The position numbers and the translations under genes are program-made. The notes beneath the pieces are model-generated. The model ran no database searches and was not told where the DNA came from. It was given only the letters and a program-made list of their open reading frames with translations. Source: Singulisphaera sp. GP187 (GTDB lineage Bacteria > Planctomycetota > Planctomycetia > Isosphaerales > Isosphaeraceae). From it: 64,000 nt of DNA. Position 1 is the stretch's first letter, and each line of letters starts with the position of its first letter. Of the stretch, positions 35,177 through 45,329 are shown piece after piece. The DNA lies in the NCBI RefSeq assembly GCF_900129635.1, contig NZ_FSRB01000002.1, forward strand, positions 2,322,727 to 2,386,726, in the 5' to 3' direction.

Positions 35177-36870
35177 ATGTTAATGCGTTTGAGATGTCAG
35201 AAGGCCTGTGCTGCTCTCCTCGGGCAGGCCTTGTTGGCATCGATTGCTGTGCAGGGAGCCGCTGCGCAGCAGCCCGCGGCGCCCGCGCAGGAACCTGTGG
35301 GGGCCCCGACTCCGAATCTCGCCGTCCCCCCGCGGCCGATGGTTCCGAGTTACTGCCCCCGCCGACGACCCCGCGTGAAGGGGAGCTCGAAGCTCGGATT
35401 CGCCAGTTGGAAACGATGGTGAATACACTGTCGGGACAAATCCAGCAGCTCAAGCCCGCGGCGGGCGCCGCGGGTGCGGGCAATGGCGGTGGTAACGGGA
35501 ACACGGGCGAAGGTCCCGGCCCGAACCCGGGCTCGGGCGATGTCGGATCCGCATCGAACATGGCGACCCCGTCTCGGAGCGGTGGAGCGGGAGCCCCCGG
35601 GCAGTCGATGCCGCCGACCCCACTCCCCTCCGCGCGGTTCAACTCACCGACCCCGCTTCAAAACGTTCCGGGGAAGGTCAAGTTCGGCCCCGGTTTCGAG
35701 ATCAAGAGCGACGACGACGAGTACTTTCTCCAGTTTCACAACTTGTCCCAGTTTGATTATCGTGGCTACCTTCAGGGGGGCCAGGATCCGACCCATGATA
35801 CCTTCGCGATCCCTCGTCAGTGGTTCATGTTCAGTGGTCGAATCACCCGACCGTTTGGCTACTTCGTCTCGTTGCAGAACGGTCTCGATACCGTCTCATT
35901 ACTCGACGCCTTTCTTGATATCGACTATGATCCACGTCTTAAGGTGAGGATTGGCCGTTACAAAACGCCATTCACATATGAGTTCTATGTTGATCCGATT
36001 CAAGGCCTGATTTCGCCGGAACGGTCACTGTTCTTCAACAACTTCGGCTTGAACCGCGATGACGGGATCATGGCTCACGGCCGGATCCTCGATTCCCAGG
36101 TCGACTACGCGGTCGCGATCCAGAATGGCACTCGCAACGGTTTCCTCGACCAGAACGACGCGAAAGACGTTGTGGGATTCCTCAACTGGCGTCCTTTTAG
36201 CGGCGAGGAGAACACGCTTCTCGAGAACTTAAACGTCGGCGGCTCGGTCGTCGCCGGCAACCAGAACAACGTCCCCCTGCCGCAAACCCTCAGAACGGCG
36301 ATCGCCACCACCGGCAATCAGATCATCGGCGTCCCCTTCCTGAACTTCAACAACAATGTCCGTGAGTCTGGCGACCGAGCCCTCTGGGATCTCCATGTGG
36401 CCTGGTATTATAAGCAGTTGGCCCTCATTGGCGAGTGGGGCAGTGGATTCCAGGACTACGCCAAGGTCGGAAACCTTGCCGATCGCACTCATCTCCCGAT
36501 CGACAGCTTCTATGTCCAGGCCGGCTACTACCTGACGGGCGAAACGCGAAGCAGCGTCGGCATCGTGAAGCCGCTCAAACCTTTCGATCTGCGTCGGGGA
36601 CAGTTCGGCCTCGGAGCTTGGGAACTGACCGGTCGATATAATTACCTGAATATCGGTTCGCAGGTCTTCAGCGCCGGACTCGCCGATCCGAACCTCTGGA
36701 CCAACCGGGTCAGCATGGTCGACGTCGGGCTGAACTGGCATATGACTCAGTATGTCAAGGTTTACCTCGACTGGCAGCACTCGGACTTCGGCAGCCCCGT
36801 GTTGTTCGCTCCCGGACGAAGGCAGTCGACCAGCGATCTGCTGATGGCTCGCTTCCAGCTCTACTTCTGA
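35177..36870 (+). pseudogene. Phosphate-selective-porin-like outer-membrane protein, frameshifted after the signal peptide
   Basis: The start and signal peptide (MLMRLRCQKACAALL ... AVQGAAAQQ) are read in one frame from 35177, with GGGGGAG 7 bases upstream. The rest is read in another frame from about 35330: a coiled coil EGELEARIRQLETMVNTLSG, a Gly/Pro-rich linker, and an OprO/OprP-like 16-strand porin. The porin part has GPGFEIKSDDDEYFLQFHN, FMFSGRITRPFGYFVSLQNG, VRIGRYKTPFTYEFY, SPERSLFFNNFGLNRDDG and a terminal MARFQLYF with the outer-membrane Phe. The switch point is a C6 run at 35326-35331: one extra C would join the frames without loss (AVPPAADGSELLPPP). This is either a real mutation, a sequencing error or slippage. 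The intact product would be about 564 residues. Confidence 0.82.
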
Positions 36871-37528
36871 GCAACCGTTCCGTTCGACGATCGCAATATC
36901 CAAGGGCCTCGCCTCCAGGGCGTGGCCCTTTTTTTATGGGGATCCATTGGCTTGGCGATCTGTGAGCAGGTGCCTTCATCTTTCACTCACGAGCGGATGA
37001 CGGCTCGAGTCACGCCAAACCTTTGGGAACTTCCGTATGAGTCGGCTCCGCTCTTGCGGTCCCTCCGTCATGGGGCATCATCGCGGACGACACCTGCAAC
37101 GAAGCCGCAATCGAAGCGGGTCCTCAAGAGAGGACCCTCTCGGGAATCGTTGGCCCCACGCGACGACTTCACTCAGGGCAAGACGGGTCGGGTCCTCGGC
37201 CAAGAACGGTGACTTTGCGGGGCAGGCAACGAGGGGCATGATTGCGCGAGCATTCTCACCGTCGGGTTGCAACTCTGATGATGAAGCGGCTGCATGTGCC
37301 ACGCATTGGTAAACTGCGGTAAGTGCATGTCAATTGCACCCGCGTGGCTTCACGGCTTCGGCTCGTTGGCGGCGACCGTGGAAGCGCGGTAGGTCCGTCT
37401 TGTGTTCCGCCCGGGTTGGTGCGTATAGTTCGTCTCTGATTCCCTGCGAGGAACTCGGAACTGGAACGCGCAACCCTCCCCCCTTTGTTGCTCGTCCAAT
37501 TCGAGAAGGTTCCCCCTCCTGACCTCGC
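36871..37528. other. Intergenic region with a terminator, no gene
   Basis: This 658-base stretch starts with the porin terminator. Open frames in it are short and overlap one another on both strands without ribosome sites or family features. It presumably carries the promoter of the LEDR/sigma/kinase operon near its right end, but I cannot place one with confidence. Confidence 0.5.
36902..36935 (+). terminator. Intrinsic terminator of the porin gene
   Basis: The arms AAGGGCC (36902-36908) and GGCCCTT (36924-36930) are followed by five more T residues. The structure starts 31 bases after the porin stop. Confidence 0.75.
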
Positions 37529-38599
37529 ATGTCGGATCTTGAATTTCCATCAGGGCAGGCATTCCTGATGAGTGTGTGCATGGAAGTGGCTACCCGCCGT
37601 ACGGGGCGACGCAACGCGGTGATCGAATGGCTTGAGGATCGAACGCTTTTGAGCGTGATCGCTCCGAGTGTGGTTCCACGCCTTGCCGCGGCAGGACGAG
37701 CCGAGGTGGCCCCTCCGATCGAGGTGAGGTGGCTGAACGAGACGAAGAACCGTCCCACAACCTCCAAGTCGGTTGCCACCACTCCCATCCGTGTGCCAGT
37801 CAGCACTTCCAAGCTGAACGGCGCCTCCGCGGGGCTCACGACCGTCGATTGGATCGATTTGGACAGTACCAGTCTCTCGGTCCCAAGCCTCTTGAACAGC
37901 GGCACGACTGGGGGAACCGCTCAAGCCGCTCAAGCCGCTCAAGACGCGAGCATCGACGATGAGAGTGACGATGACGGCGGCCTAGACACCCTGTCGGATC
38001 TCTACTTCGCTGAGTGGGCAAGTAGTAACCTGTTCGGAAAAGGGCGATCGCTCTCGAATCGGGCCGGCCTGGCGATCAGCCTCTACGGCCAAAGCAATGA
38101 CGAAGATCTGCTCACCACCGCGCTGCGAAGGGCTTGGGCCTCCTCGGTTACGACTTCGGTCATACTCCTCCACGGTCACAGCCCCGCCGCGCAGGACCTC
38201 GGTCGGATCAGCCTCGAGTCGCAAGCCGGGGCAAAATTGCTCCATGACGGCTCAGGTCCGGGCCGAATGGGTCAGGCCGGACCGGCCAGCGCGGGCACGC
38301 GTCCGGAGATGGCCGAACTGCTGGACGGTGTCGGATCCCTCGAGTGGGAGCGGCTCGATCATGACTTGCGGCGATTGCTCGCTCGAGTCGGCGGGATACC
38401 GTCGATCCCGGTGGGTCCCGAGCATGGCTCGGTGTTACCGACGTTGATCGCGATCCTCATGACTTCATTGGTGGCTCGTGAGACCGCTCGCCGCGAGGGG
38501 TGGTGGCGACAGAGATTCGTTCCGCGCGTCCGGCTCGTGGGGGGAGACCCTGACTCAGCCATTGATCCGATCGGTCCCTGGCCCCTAGGACTGCCATGA
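37529..38599 (+). CDS. Secreted-type planctomycete LEDR-motif protein, unknown function
   Basis: This protein of up to 356 residues carries the planctomycete N-terminal motif AVIEWLEDRTLLSV at residues about 30-43, which marks many large exported or surface proteins of the phylum. The rest is Ala/Ser/Gly-rich with an acidic stretch DASIDDESDDDGG, a segment LYFAEWASSNLFG, and a possible membrane helix near the C-terminus (VLPTLIAILMTSLVA). No enzyme fold is recognised. The start is uncertain: ATGs at 37568 and 37580 would also keep the LEDR motif. Its stop overlaps the ATG of the ECF sigma gene (ATGA), so the two are translationally coupled. A role as a partner or anti-sigma-like membrane protein is possible but unproven. 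Confidence 0.7.
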   Translation: MSDLEFPSGQAFLMSVCMEVATRRTGRRNAVIEWLEDRTLLSVIAPSVVPRLAAAGRAEVAPPIEVRWLNETKNRPTTSKSVATTPIRVPVSTSKLNGASAGLTTVDWIDLDSTSLSVPSLLNSGTTGGTAQAAQAAQDASIDDESDDDGGLDTLSDLYFAEWASSNLFGKGRSLSNRAGLAISLYGQSNDEDLLTTALRRAWASSVTTSVILLHGHSPAAQDLGRISLESQAGAKLLHDGSGPGRMGQAGPASAGTRPEMAELLDGVGSLEWERLDHDLRRLLARVGGIPSIPVGPEHGSVLPTLIAILMTSLVARETARREGWWRQRFVPRVRLVGGDPDSAIDPIGPWPLGLP

Positions 38600-39189
38600 A
38601 GCCTGATCCATTGGATTCACTGGTCGAGCGTTTGAGTGACGGGGACATGGCTGCGGCGGAGCGGGTGTTCGTGGCGTTCGAGCCTTATCTCCGGATGGTT
38701 GTGCGCCGAAAGCTCTCGACACGGCTTCGAACCAAATTCGACTCGATCGACATTGTTCAATCGGTTTGGGCGCATATGCTCTCTGGGTTCCGCGATGCAA
38801 CCTGGCGATTCGCCAGCGCGGCCCAACTCCGGGCCTACCTCGTGCGCGCGACCCGCAATCGATTCATCGACCATTGGCGTCGGTGTCGAACCGCCGTTGT
38901 CCGAGAACAGCCGCTGTCTCAGATCGAACCGACGGCCGCGCCCACATCGCGCCACCCGAGCGCCAGTGAAGTGGCGCAGGCCGACGAACTCTGGGAGCGG
39001 ATGCTCGTGCTCTGCCCTCCTGCTCACCGCGACGTGCTGAGACTTCGGCAACAAGGAGTCGCCGTCTCCGAGATCGCATCCCAGACCGGCCTCCACGAGG
39101 GAAGTATCTATCGGATTTTGCATACCCTCGCTTGCCGAGTCTCAGTCGAACGTGTCGCGCGGATCGTGCCGTCCCGTCAGACCACCTGA
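38596..39189 (+). CDS. ECF-type RNA polymerase sigma factor
   Basis: This 197-residue protein has region 2 with YLRMVVRRKLSTRLRTKFDSIDIVQSVW and RAYLVRATRNRFIDHWRR, and region 4 with LPP-type CPPAHRDVLRLRQQGVAVSEIASQTGLHEGSIYRILHTLACRV, the helix-turn-helix for the -35 element. The DSIDIVQSVW variant is common in planctomycete ECF groups that are encoded next to Ser/Thr kinases. It begins inside the last four bases of the LEDR gene and ends 10 bases before the kinase gene. The kinase may control it by phosphorylation, as seen for other kinase-linked ECF factors. No separate anti-sigma gene is visible. Confidence 0.92.
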   Translation: MKPDPLDSLVERLSDGDMAAAERVFVAFEPYLRMVVRRKLSTRLRTKFDSIDIVQSVWAHMLSGFRDATWRFASAAQLRAYLVRATRNRFIDHWRRCRTAVVREQPLSQIEPTAAPTSRHPSASEVAQADELWERMLVLCPPAHRDVLRLRQQGVAVSEIASQTGLHEGSIYRILHTLACRVSVERVARIVPSRQTT

Positions 39190-39199
39190 GGAACGGTCC

Positions 39200-41590
39200 A
39201 TGATTCTGCCGTATGCGAACTCCGGGACATCCGGAACCGACGAGGTGTTGAGACTGCTGTCACCTGCTGAGGCGATCCCTGTGGCGGGCCTATCAGGCGG
39301 GGTCGCGACGCTGATGGTCGAGGAAATGGTTGCCGCCTGGGGCCGTGGGCAGCGAGTTCTGGCCGAGGAGTACCTCGCACGCAAGCCCGAGCTTCGCGCC
39401 GACGCCGAGGCCGCGATCCGGCTGATTTATGAAGAGGTCTGCCTTCGCCGTGGCGAAGGCCAGGACGTCTCCCTCTCGGAGTTGGTTCGCCGGTTCCCGC
39501 AATGGGGGACCGAACTGGAAATTCTGCTCGAATGCGACCGCCTACTGGACTCCAGACCGAAGGCGCTCCCCTTTCCCTTGGTCGGGGAGAACCTTGGCGA
39601 CTTCCAACTTCTCGACGAGCTCGGCCGAGGCACGCGGGGACGCTGCTTTCTGGCCGCTCAGCCGTCGCTTGCCAACAGGCTCGTCGTTCTAAAAGTCACC
39701 TCATGCGATCATGTCGAGCACCTGTCGCTCGCCTGCTTGCAGCATACGCACATTGTCCCACTCTATAGCGAGCAAGAGTTCCCGGAAATCAACCTCCGAG
39801 CGATGTGCATGCCCTACCTTGGCGGCGCGACCTTGGGGCAGGTCCTGGCGCTCCTGGGCGAGGTGCCCCCCGACCGACGTACTGGGCAGTCGCTCCTCAA
39901 CGCTCTCGACCGGATTCAGGCGGTGCGCCCGATGGTTTCCAGCGCGAGTCCGACGCGCCGGTTCCTTGCCCGCACGACCTATGTCCGGGCGATTTGCTGG
40001 GCCGGGGCCTGTCTGGCCGATGCGTTGCAGTATGCTCATGAACGTGGGATCGTGCACATGGACGTCAAGCCGTCCAACGTGTTGCTCGCCGCCGACGGTC
40101 AGCCGCTGCTCCTCGACTTCCACCTCGCCCGCGCCCCGCTTCGTGCCGGCGAGGAGCAGTCGGAGTGGGTGGGGGGAACACCGGCTTACATGTCCCCCGA
40201 GCAGTACGCCGCGATCACCGCGGTCTCTGAGGGGCGGGCGGTGCCCAACGACGTGGACGCACGCACCGATCTCTATGCGCTGGGGCGGACCCTCTGCGAG
40301 GCGCTCGGAGGAACGGTTCGTGACGCGACCGTCCTGTTCCCTCGCCAGGTGACGACGAGTTTGGGTGATGTGATCCGGAAGTGCTTGGCGTTCGATCCCA
40401 GCGATCGCTACACCGATGCCGTCGCGCTCGCCAACGACTTACGCCGGCATATGGCCGACCTCCCACTCCAGGGCGTCGCGAACCGGAATCTCTCGGAGCG
40501 GTGGTTGAAGTGGTGCCGCCGAAGTCCGTCGGCCCTGTTGCGATTGAAAACCGTGGTCGTGGGATCGACCCTACTGATTGCCGTGATCGCCGCGGTTTGG
40601 GCTGTCTTTCTCATCCCCCGGTTTCATGCGGCGGAGCAGGCGTTGGGGGACGGGAAGTCGCTTTTGAGCCGACGCGACTATTCAGAGGCCGCTCGGGTCC
40701 TGGCACGGGGCGCAGCGCTCATCGAGGGGCTGCCGGGCGGCCGCGTGCTGACCCGAGAAATCGCCGGCCAAGCCCGTCGGGTCAACTGTGCGCGGAACGC
40801 CGATCTGCTTCACGATTTGGTGGAGAAGCTTCGGTTTCTGGACTCGACGGCGCCGCTCCCGCTCCGGGAAACGAAGGCCGTCGAGCAACATTGTCAGACC
40901 CTCTGGGAAACGCGCCAGATGATCCTCGAAGGGCTTGATGGCACGCTCGGCGCAGAGGATGAGGCTCGCCTCCGGTCGGACATGCTCGACCTGGCCGTCA
41001 TCGGGACCAGCCTCCGGGTTCGACTCGCGGTCGATGCCGACGATTCCACCAAGGCCAGACGCGAGGCGCTGCGGGTACTTGACGAGGCCGAGGCGAGATT
41101 CGGCCCGAGTCATATTCTTTTCTGTGAACGGCAGGCGCATGCTCAGGCCCTCGGGCAAGCCGACACGGCGGCTCAAGCGGCTCGTAGCGCCACACTCGTG
41201 CCTCCGCGGACCGCGGGAGAGCACTACGCAATGGGGCGGTACTTGCTCGCCTCCGGCGACCTCGAAGCCGCCGAGGCCGCGTTTGAGCGTGCCCTCGCCC
41301 TTCGGCCCGAGGATTTCTGGTCGAACTTCAAACTCGGGGTGTGCGCCTATCGACGCCAACACTTTGAGGACGCAGTCGACGCCTTTCGGGTCTGCATCGC
41401 GCTCGCGCCCGATCGTGCCGAGCCCTTCTTCAATCGGGCTCGAGCCCAGACCGCCTTGGGCCACACGATCCAGGCGTCCCGAGACTATGCCCGCGCCCTC
41501 AAACTCAACCCCACGCTCGTCGTGCCTCGCATTGACCACGCCTCCTCCGACCCTCGGACGGGACGTAAGCTTGAATCCTCAATGGATTGA
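39200..41590 (+). CDS. Ser/Thr protein kinase with membrane helix and TPR domain
   Basis: This 796-residue protein has an N-terminal helical region (1-125), a kinase domain (about 133-430), one membrane helix (about 450-470, VVVGSTLLIAVIAAVWAVFLI) and an outer TPR region (about 480-780, ending in EHYAMGRYLLASGDLEAAEAAFERALAL and FEDAVDAFRVCIALAPDRAEPFFNR). Kinase motifs are the loop LGRGTRGRCF, Lys165 in VVLK, HMDVKPSNVLL (catalytic Asp288), DFH at 306-308 in place of DFG, and GGTPAYMSPEQ. The metal-binding Asp of DFG is kept. The ATG at 39200 follows TGAGGAACGG. It is the third gene of the LEDR/sigma/kinase operon and probably relays a cell-envelope signal to the sigma factor. Confidence 0.9.
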   Translation: MILPYANSGTSGTDEVLRLLSPAEAIPVAGLSGGVATLMVEEMVAAWGRGQRVLAEEYLARKPELRADAEAAIRLIYEEVCLRRGEGQDVSLSELVRRFPQWGTELEILLECDRLLDSRPKALPFPLVGENLGDFQLLDELGRGTRGRCFLAAQPSLANRLVVLKVTSCDHVEHLSLACLQHTHIVPLYSEQEFPEINLRAMCMPYLGGATLGQVLALLGEVPPDRRTGQSLLNALDRIQAVRPMVSSASPTRRFLARTTYVRAICWAGACLADALQYAHERGIVHMDVKPSNVLLAADGQPLLLDFHLARAPLRAGEEQSEWVGGTPAYMSPEQYAAITAVSEGRAVPNDVDARTDLYALGRTLCEALGGTVRDATVLFPRQVTTSLGDVIRKCLAFDPSDRYTDAVALANDLRRHMADLPLQGVANRNLSERWLKWCRRSPSALLRLKTVVVGSTLLIAVIAAVWAVFLIPRFHAAEQALGDGKSLLSRRDYSEAARVLARGAALIEGLPGGRVLTREIAGQARRVNCARNADLLHDLVEKLRFLDSTAPLPLRETKAVEQHCQTLWETRQMILEGLDGTLGAEDEARLRSDMLDLAVIGTSLRVRLAVDADDSTKARREALRVLDEAEARFGPSHILFCERQAHAQALGQADTAAQAARSATLVPPRTAGEHYAMGRYLLASGDLEAAEAAFERALALRPEDFWSNFKLGVCAYRRQHFEDAVDAFRVCIALAPDRAEPFFNRARAQTALGHTIQASRDYARALKLNPTLVVPRIDHASSDPRTGRKLESSMD

Positions 41591-42047
41591 GTGACCTGGA
41601 CCCGCGCGATTCACGCGTCTTCCTCGTTTGTCGAACCGGCGGTTCCACGCGCGGAGTTGGACCCGAGACACACGTCGTTTCGCTGGTGACTGGGCAAGCC
41701 TTTTCCTCACTTCCCCAAAGCCCAGGACGGTTCACTTTCAACACTTCATGCCACATTCCATAGGCAATGCATCGTCTGGACAATTCAACAATCTGCGATC
41801 CTTTCCGATTTGACTCCGAGTGAAAACGCGCTGGCAATCGGCGAGAACTCTCCATTTCTCGCGCGAGTTTCGACTGCGTCCTTGCGTTACCCCAGGTGGG
41901 ACCGCGACGCACGCAACGAACCGGTCCGGCCCTAAAACCGGCTTCCCGTCACGGATCCGTCGGTTCCAGTCCGCGGTTCAAATTCGTTTTGCAGACGCGA
42001 ATCCCGCAAGCAAATCCTGAATACCACATTCCAGGAGACGACAACAC
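41591..42047. other. Intergenic region, nothing recognised
   Basis: This 457-base stretch between the kinase gene and the second LEDR gene has no supported gene, terminator or repeat. Open frames on both strands are short and lack ribosome sites. Confidence 0.5.
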
Positions 42048-42623
42048 ATGAACATGCGAAATCAATTTCGTCCCGCTATGGACTCGTTGGAGGACCGGCT
42101 TGCGTTGAGTACCGCAATGGCAAGTGTCGCGCAGCCGAGCGGGCACAGTCCAACCGTCTTGCAGGGGGTCGAGCTCACGGCGAGTGCATCGCGGAGTTTG
42201 ACGGCCAAGCTCACGCTTTCGGGAACCGCACGCGGTGAGTACACCTCTCACCAAAGTCAGCCCGATACGGGAACGACCTTCCAGGGGACCGCGAAGGGAA
42301 AGATCGCTCCGCTGGGGCATACCTCGATCATTGGCTCGTTCCTGGTTCCCGGCTTGATCCAGAATGGGAAGGTCGAGGGGACAGTCACCTTGAAGAGCCT
42401 GAGAGGTTCGGTGACGTTGAACATCACCGCTCCGGGCTCGACAATGATATCAAGCCTGTCTCATCATTTCACCTACCAGATCGTCAGTGGCACAGGGCAG
42501 TATCATAACGCTCAAGGGAGCGGGATCGTGGATGTTACACTGACACCGTCGACCTCACATTCGAGCTCTCCACATCACCAATTCGACACTGGCAAATTAA
42601 GTTTGATGTTCGCAAGTCATTAG
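42048..42623 (+). CDS. Small secreted-type LEDR-motif protein, unknown function
   Basis: This 191-residue protein begins with RPAMDSLEDRLALSTAMAS, a variant of the planctomycete N-terminal LEDR motif. The rest is a run of beta strands rich in Gly, Thr and Ser (LTAKLTLSGTARGEY, TFQGTAKGKIAPLG, GKVEGTVTLKSLRGSVTLNIT, TYQIVSGTGQYHNAQGSGIVDV), which suggests one beta-barrel or jelly-roll-like domain exposed outside the cell. The GTGQYHNAQGSG turn is common in such planctomycete proteins. An AGGAG site stands 9-10 bases before the ATG. It seems to be its own transcription unit. Confidence 0.78.
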   Translation: MNMRNQFRPAMDSLEDRLALSTAMASVAQPSGHSPTVLQGVELTASASRSLTAKLTLSGTARGEYTSHQSQPDTGTTFQGTAKGKIAPLGHTSIIGSFLVPGLIQNGKVEGTVTLKSLRGSVTLNITAPGSTMISSLSHHFTYQIVSGTGQYHNAQGSGIVDVTLTPSTSHSSSPHHQFDTGKLSLMFASH

Positions 42624-43390
42624 GCGTTGACGCGACGCCATTGTCTCGGTTCACGGTCCCGACTTGTGCGTCATCGAGCCTTCCGTTCCCCCAACGCGAG
42701 TCGGAGGATCCGTCGTTCCCGCCGTCGGTCTCAGTTGCGACCGACGGCGGACGATTTCCTGACGAATCCACCCGCATGAGTTCCCCTCACCAGCCGATCG
42801 AGAGCACCTGCCCGCACCCGCGCGACTCCGACAGGCACGCCAGAGAAGGCGTCAGGCGTGCTCATTGGGAATTTTGCCCAACCCGCCGACCCGGTCTGGT
42901 GCGCGCGCGGGTTGTCGATTTTTTGAATCCTCCCGGCACCTGAGCTCGACCGAAGGGACGACTCGGGTCCTCGCCAGTGGGAACGATCGAACGCGACAGA
43001 CCAGTTCGGTTCAATCCGGTGGCCGATTGGCAAATTTTGTGCGCGACCACTGACCGTCGACTCACGTTCACTCTTACGGAAGGCTGCGCAACGAGCTTTT
43101 TCCGCAATCGGGCACGCGTCCCCTTGGCGTACTCCGACATTTCCCGATTGCAGGTTTGCACAATGGAGACCTCTACCCATGACTGGTCAGGGAAGACCCG
43201 TTTCATCTCTCAGAGCCCCGGCGACTCTCCCCACGCCAAGTCAGCGCGCGCCTTCTGAGTGGGAATCGCTCACGTCTTCGACTGCGACGAGGTCCCCGCT
43301 TGATACGCTCAGGCGGACGCTCGGTGAGCTTCGGAATCGTTGGTGCGACCTTTGCGTCGAGGCCGGCTTGGCTCGACTGGAGGAGCCGAA
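42624..43390. other. Long gap before the GT39-type gene, with one possible small coupled frame
   Basis: This 767-base stretch has no firmly supported gene. A 71-codon frame at 43179-43394 ends in ATGA shared with the GT39-type start and could be a short leader peptide, but it has only a weak ribosome site and no family. The rest shows overlapping shadow frames only. Confidence 0.45.
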
Positions 43391-44995
43391 ATGACGAACC
43401 GAAGGGCACTCTGGACCATCATCGGCGTCTCGTCGGTCCTGCGGTTGGTCTGGGCCGCGAACCTGGGCAGTTATACGAACGAGGCGTATTACTACCTGTA
43501 TGCGCAGAACCTGGCTTGGGGCTACTTCGACCACCCGCCGATGGTCGGTTTCGTCGCGGCGCTGGGGCTTGGGGTGACTCATGGACTGTCACCGGCCTTT
43601 GGCCTTCGGGTCGGATTCATCGCAATGTTTGCCGGCTCCACCTGGCTCATGGCGCGGCTCACGACGCGCTCGTTTGGCGAGCGGGCCGGGGTCATGGCCG
43701 CCTTGATTCTCAACGTGACGGTCTTCTACGGCATGGTCGTGGGGACCCTGGCGGGACCGGACGGCCCTCTGCTGTTTTTCTGGCTGCTCACGCTCGAGCG
43801 GTTGGGGGCCGCCCTGGAGGCTCCCGAGCAGGCCTCGCTCTGGGTGGGAGCGGGCTTTGCCTGGGGTGCCGCCATGTTGAGTAAATACTACGCGGCGCTG
43901 CTACCCGTCGGCTTCTTGCTTTACCTCGTGCTGAAGCCCTCGGCCCGACGCTGCCTGCGGATGCCGGGGCCCTACCTGGCCATTGTGGAGGGACTCGCCC
44001 TGTTCTCGCCCGTCATTGGGTGGAATGCCGAGCACGGGTGGGCATCGTTCGCGTTCCAGGGCAATCGCGCGGGTGGATTCCAAGGTTTCCAGCCGGAACT
44101 ATTCCTTGAGGCGATCCTCGGACAGTGTCTCTACCTCACCCCCTGGATCTGGATCGGATTGGTGGCGATCCTCGCCCGGCTCATCATTCGCCGACCACGA
44201 GACTGGAGTGAGTCCGAGGCGTTTCTGATCTCCCAGGCTGTGCCGGCCCTGGCCATATTTATGGGAGTGGCGACCTTTCGGCGGATCATGCCGCACTGGC
44301 CGCTCATCGGCTTCGTGTCGCTGATGCCCTTGATGGGCAAAGGTTGGGCAGAACAACTGGCGGCGTCCCCGAGGCGCACTCGATGGAGACTCCGGTTCTG
44401 CGCCGCGGTCCCGTTGTTGGTCGGTACCCTGTTCGTGATCCATGCTCGATCAGGTCTCTTTCAAAACGAACGAGGCCAGCTTCTGGGATCGGTTTGGCCG
44501 GTGGCTGATCCCACGGTGGACACCATTCGTTGGGGGCAGATCGCCCGTGAGCTGAAGATCAGGGGACTCCTTGATGATCCCGTCACTTTTCTGTTCACGG
44601 ATAGCTGGCGATTCAGCGCGGAATTGGCGATCGTCTCGGGCCGTGAGGTTGACGTGGCCTGCTACCATCGCGATGCCCGCAGCTTTCGTTTCTGGAGTCG
44701 GCCAAGAGACTGGGTGGGCCGCGACGGTATTTTCATCCAAGTCGAAGACAGCCAGGTGCAGGCGGAAACGTACGTCCCGTGGTTCACACGCGTGGAGCCG
44801 ATCGCGACATTCCCGATCGTCCGCGCGGGTATTCCGGTGGAAACGGTGCGGCTCTACCGTTGCGTCCGTCAAACAGCACCCTTCCAATTCGGTTATACCG
44901 GCCCGGGACCGATGCCTCGACCAGGACGGATGCCCGCCCCGGAAGGCGAACCAACGCGGATGAGCCGCCACCTGCCCACCCCGAAACTTCGTTGA
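43391..44995 (+). CDS. GT39/PMT-type membrane glycosyltransferase
   Basis: This 534-residue protein has about ten membrane helices and the layout of ArnT/dolichyl-phosphate-mannose-type glycosyltransferases. YTNEAYYYLYAQNLAWGYFDHPPMVGF contains the acidic residue of the first extracytoplasmic loop, followed by LTTRSFGERAGVMAAL and the loop GPDGPLLFFWLL. A middle FSPVIGWNAEHGWASFAFQG and late RRIMPHWPLIGFVSL follow. The last 130 residues form a soluble extracytoplasmic domain ending in a Pro-rich tail. The enzyme probably moves a sugar from a polyprenyl phosphate to a lipid or protein. AGGAG lies just upstream of the ATG. Downstream is the duplicated terminator. Confidence 0.87.
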   Translation: MTNRRALWTIIGVSSVLRLVWAANLGSYTNEAYYYLYAQNLAWGYFDHPPMVGFVAALGLGVTHGLSPAFGLRVGFIAMFAGSTWLMARLTTRSFGERAGVMAALILNVTVFYGMVVGTLAGPDGPLLFFWLLTLERLGAALEAPEQASLWVGAGFAWGAAMLSKYYAALLPVGFLLYLVLKPSARRCLRMPGPYLAIVEGLALFSPVIGWNAEHGWASFAFQGNRAGGFQGFQPELFLEAILGQCLYLTPWIWIGLVAILARLIIRRPRDWSESEAFLISQAVPALAIFMGVATFRRIMPHWPLIGFVSLMPLMGKGWAEQLAASPRRTRWRLRFCAAVPLLVGTLFVIHARSGLFQNERGQLLGSVWPVADPTVDTIRWGQIARELKIRGLLDDPVTFLFTDSWRFSAELAIVSGREVDVACYHRDARSFRFWSRPRDWVGRDGIFIQVEDSQVQAETYVPWFTRVEPIATFPIVRAGIPVETVRLYRCVRQTAPFQFGYTGPGPMPRPGRMPAPEGEPTRMSRHLPTPKLR

Positions 44996-45210
44996 ATTGC
45001 GTGGGGAGATTTGAACGACGCAAGGAACGTTTGACTTCGATTCCGACGAAACCGGCTCGACACCTTGCCTACAACGGCCCGACCCCAAGTTCTCAGCCTG
45101 TCGATTCCGCGAGTTCTCCACTTCTTCCACCTACCACGAGCGGGAACCCTCTCGCTTCCAGTCCTCTGAAAATGGTTGAGGTCTGACTTCGGACCCCAAC
45201 CCTCCCAACG

Positions 45211-45257
45211 GAAAAGCCCCGTGTCCCGCTCGAAGAGAGAGGGCCACGGGGCATTTC
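45211..45257. terminator. Terminator hairpin, first copy
   Basis: The arms GAAAAGCCCCGTG and CACGGGGCATTTC pair over 13 bp with one mismatch. A/T runs at both ends make it a bidirectional terminator. Confidence 0.8.
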
Positions 45258-45329
45258 ATTGCGCGAGCCGAAGGGGCCAGATCAGAACCTCACTCCATCA
45301 GACGCTGTGTCGAACCACGGGACATAACG

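Noticed and set aside
43179..43394. 71-codon gene coupled by ATGA to the GT39-type gene
   Set aside because: Only a weak ribosome site and no recognisable protein features; kept as a note in the gap entry.
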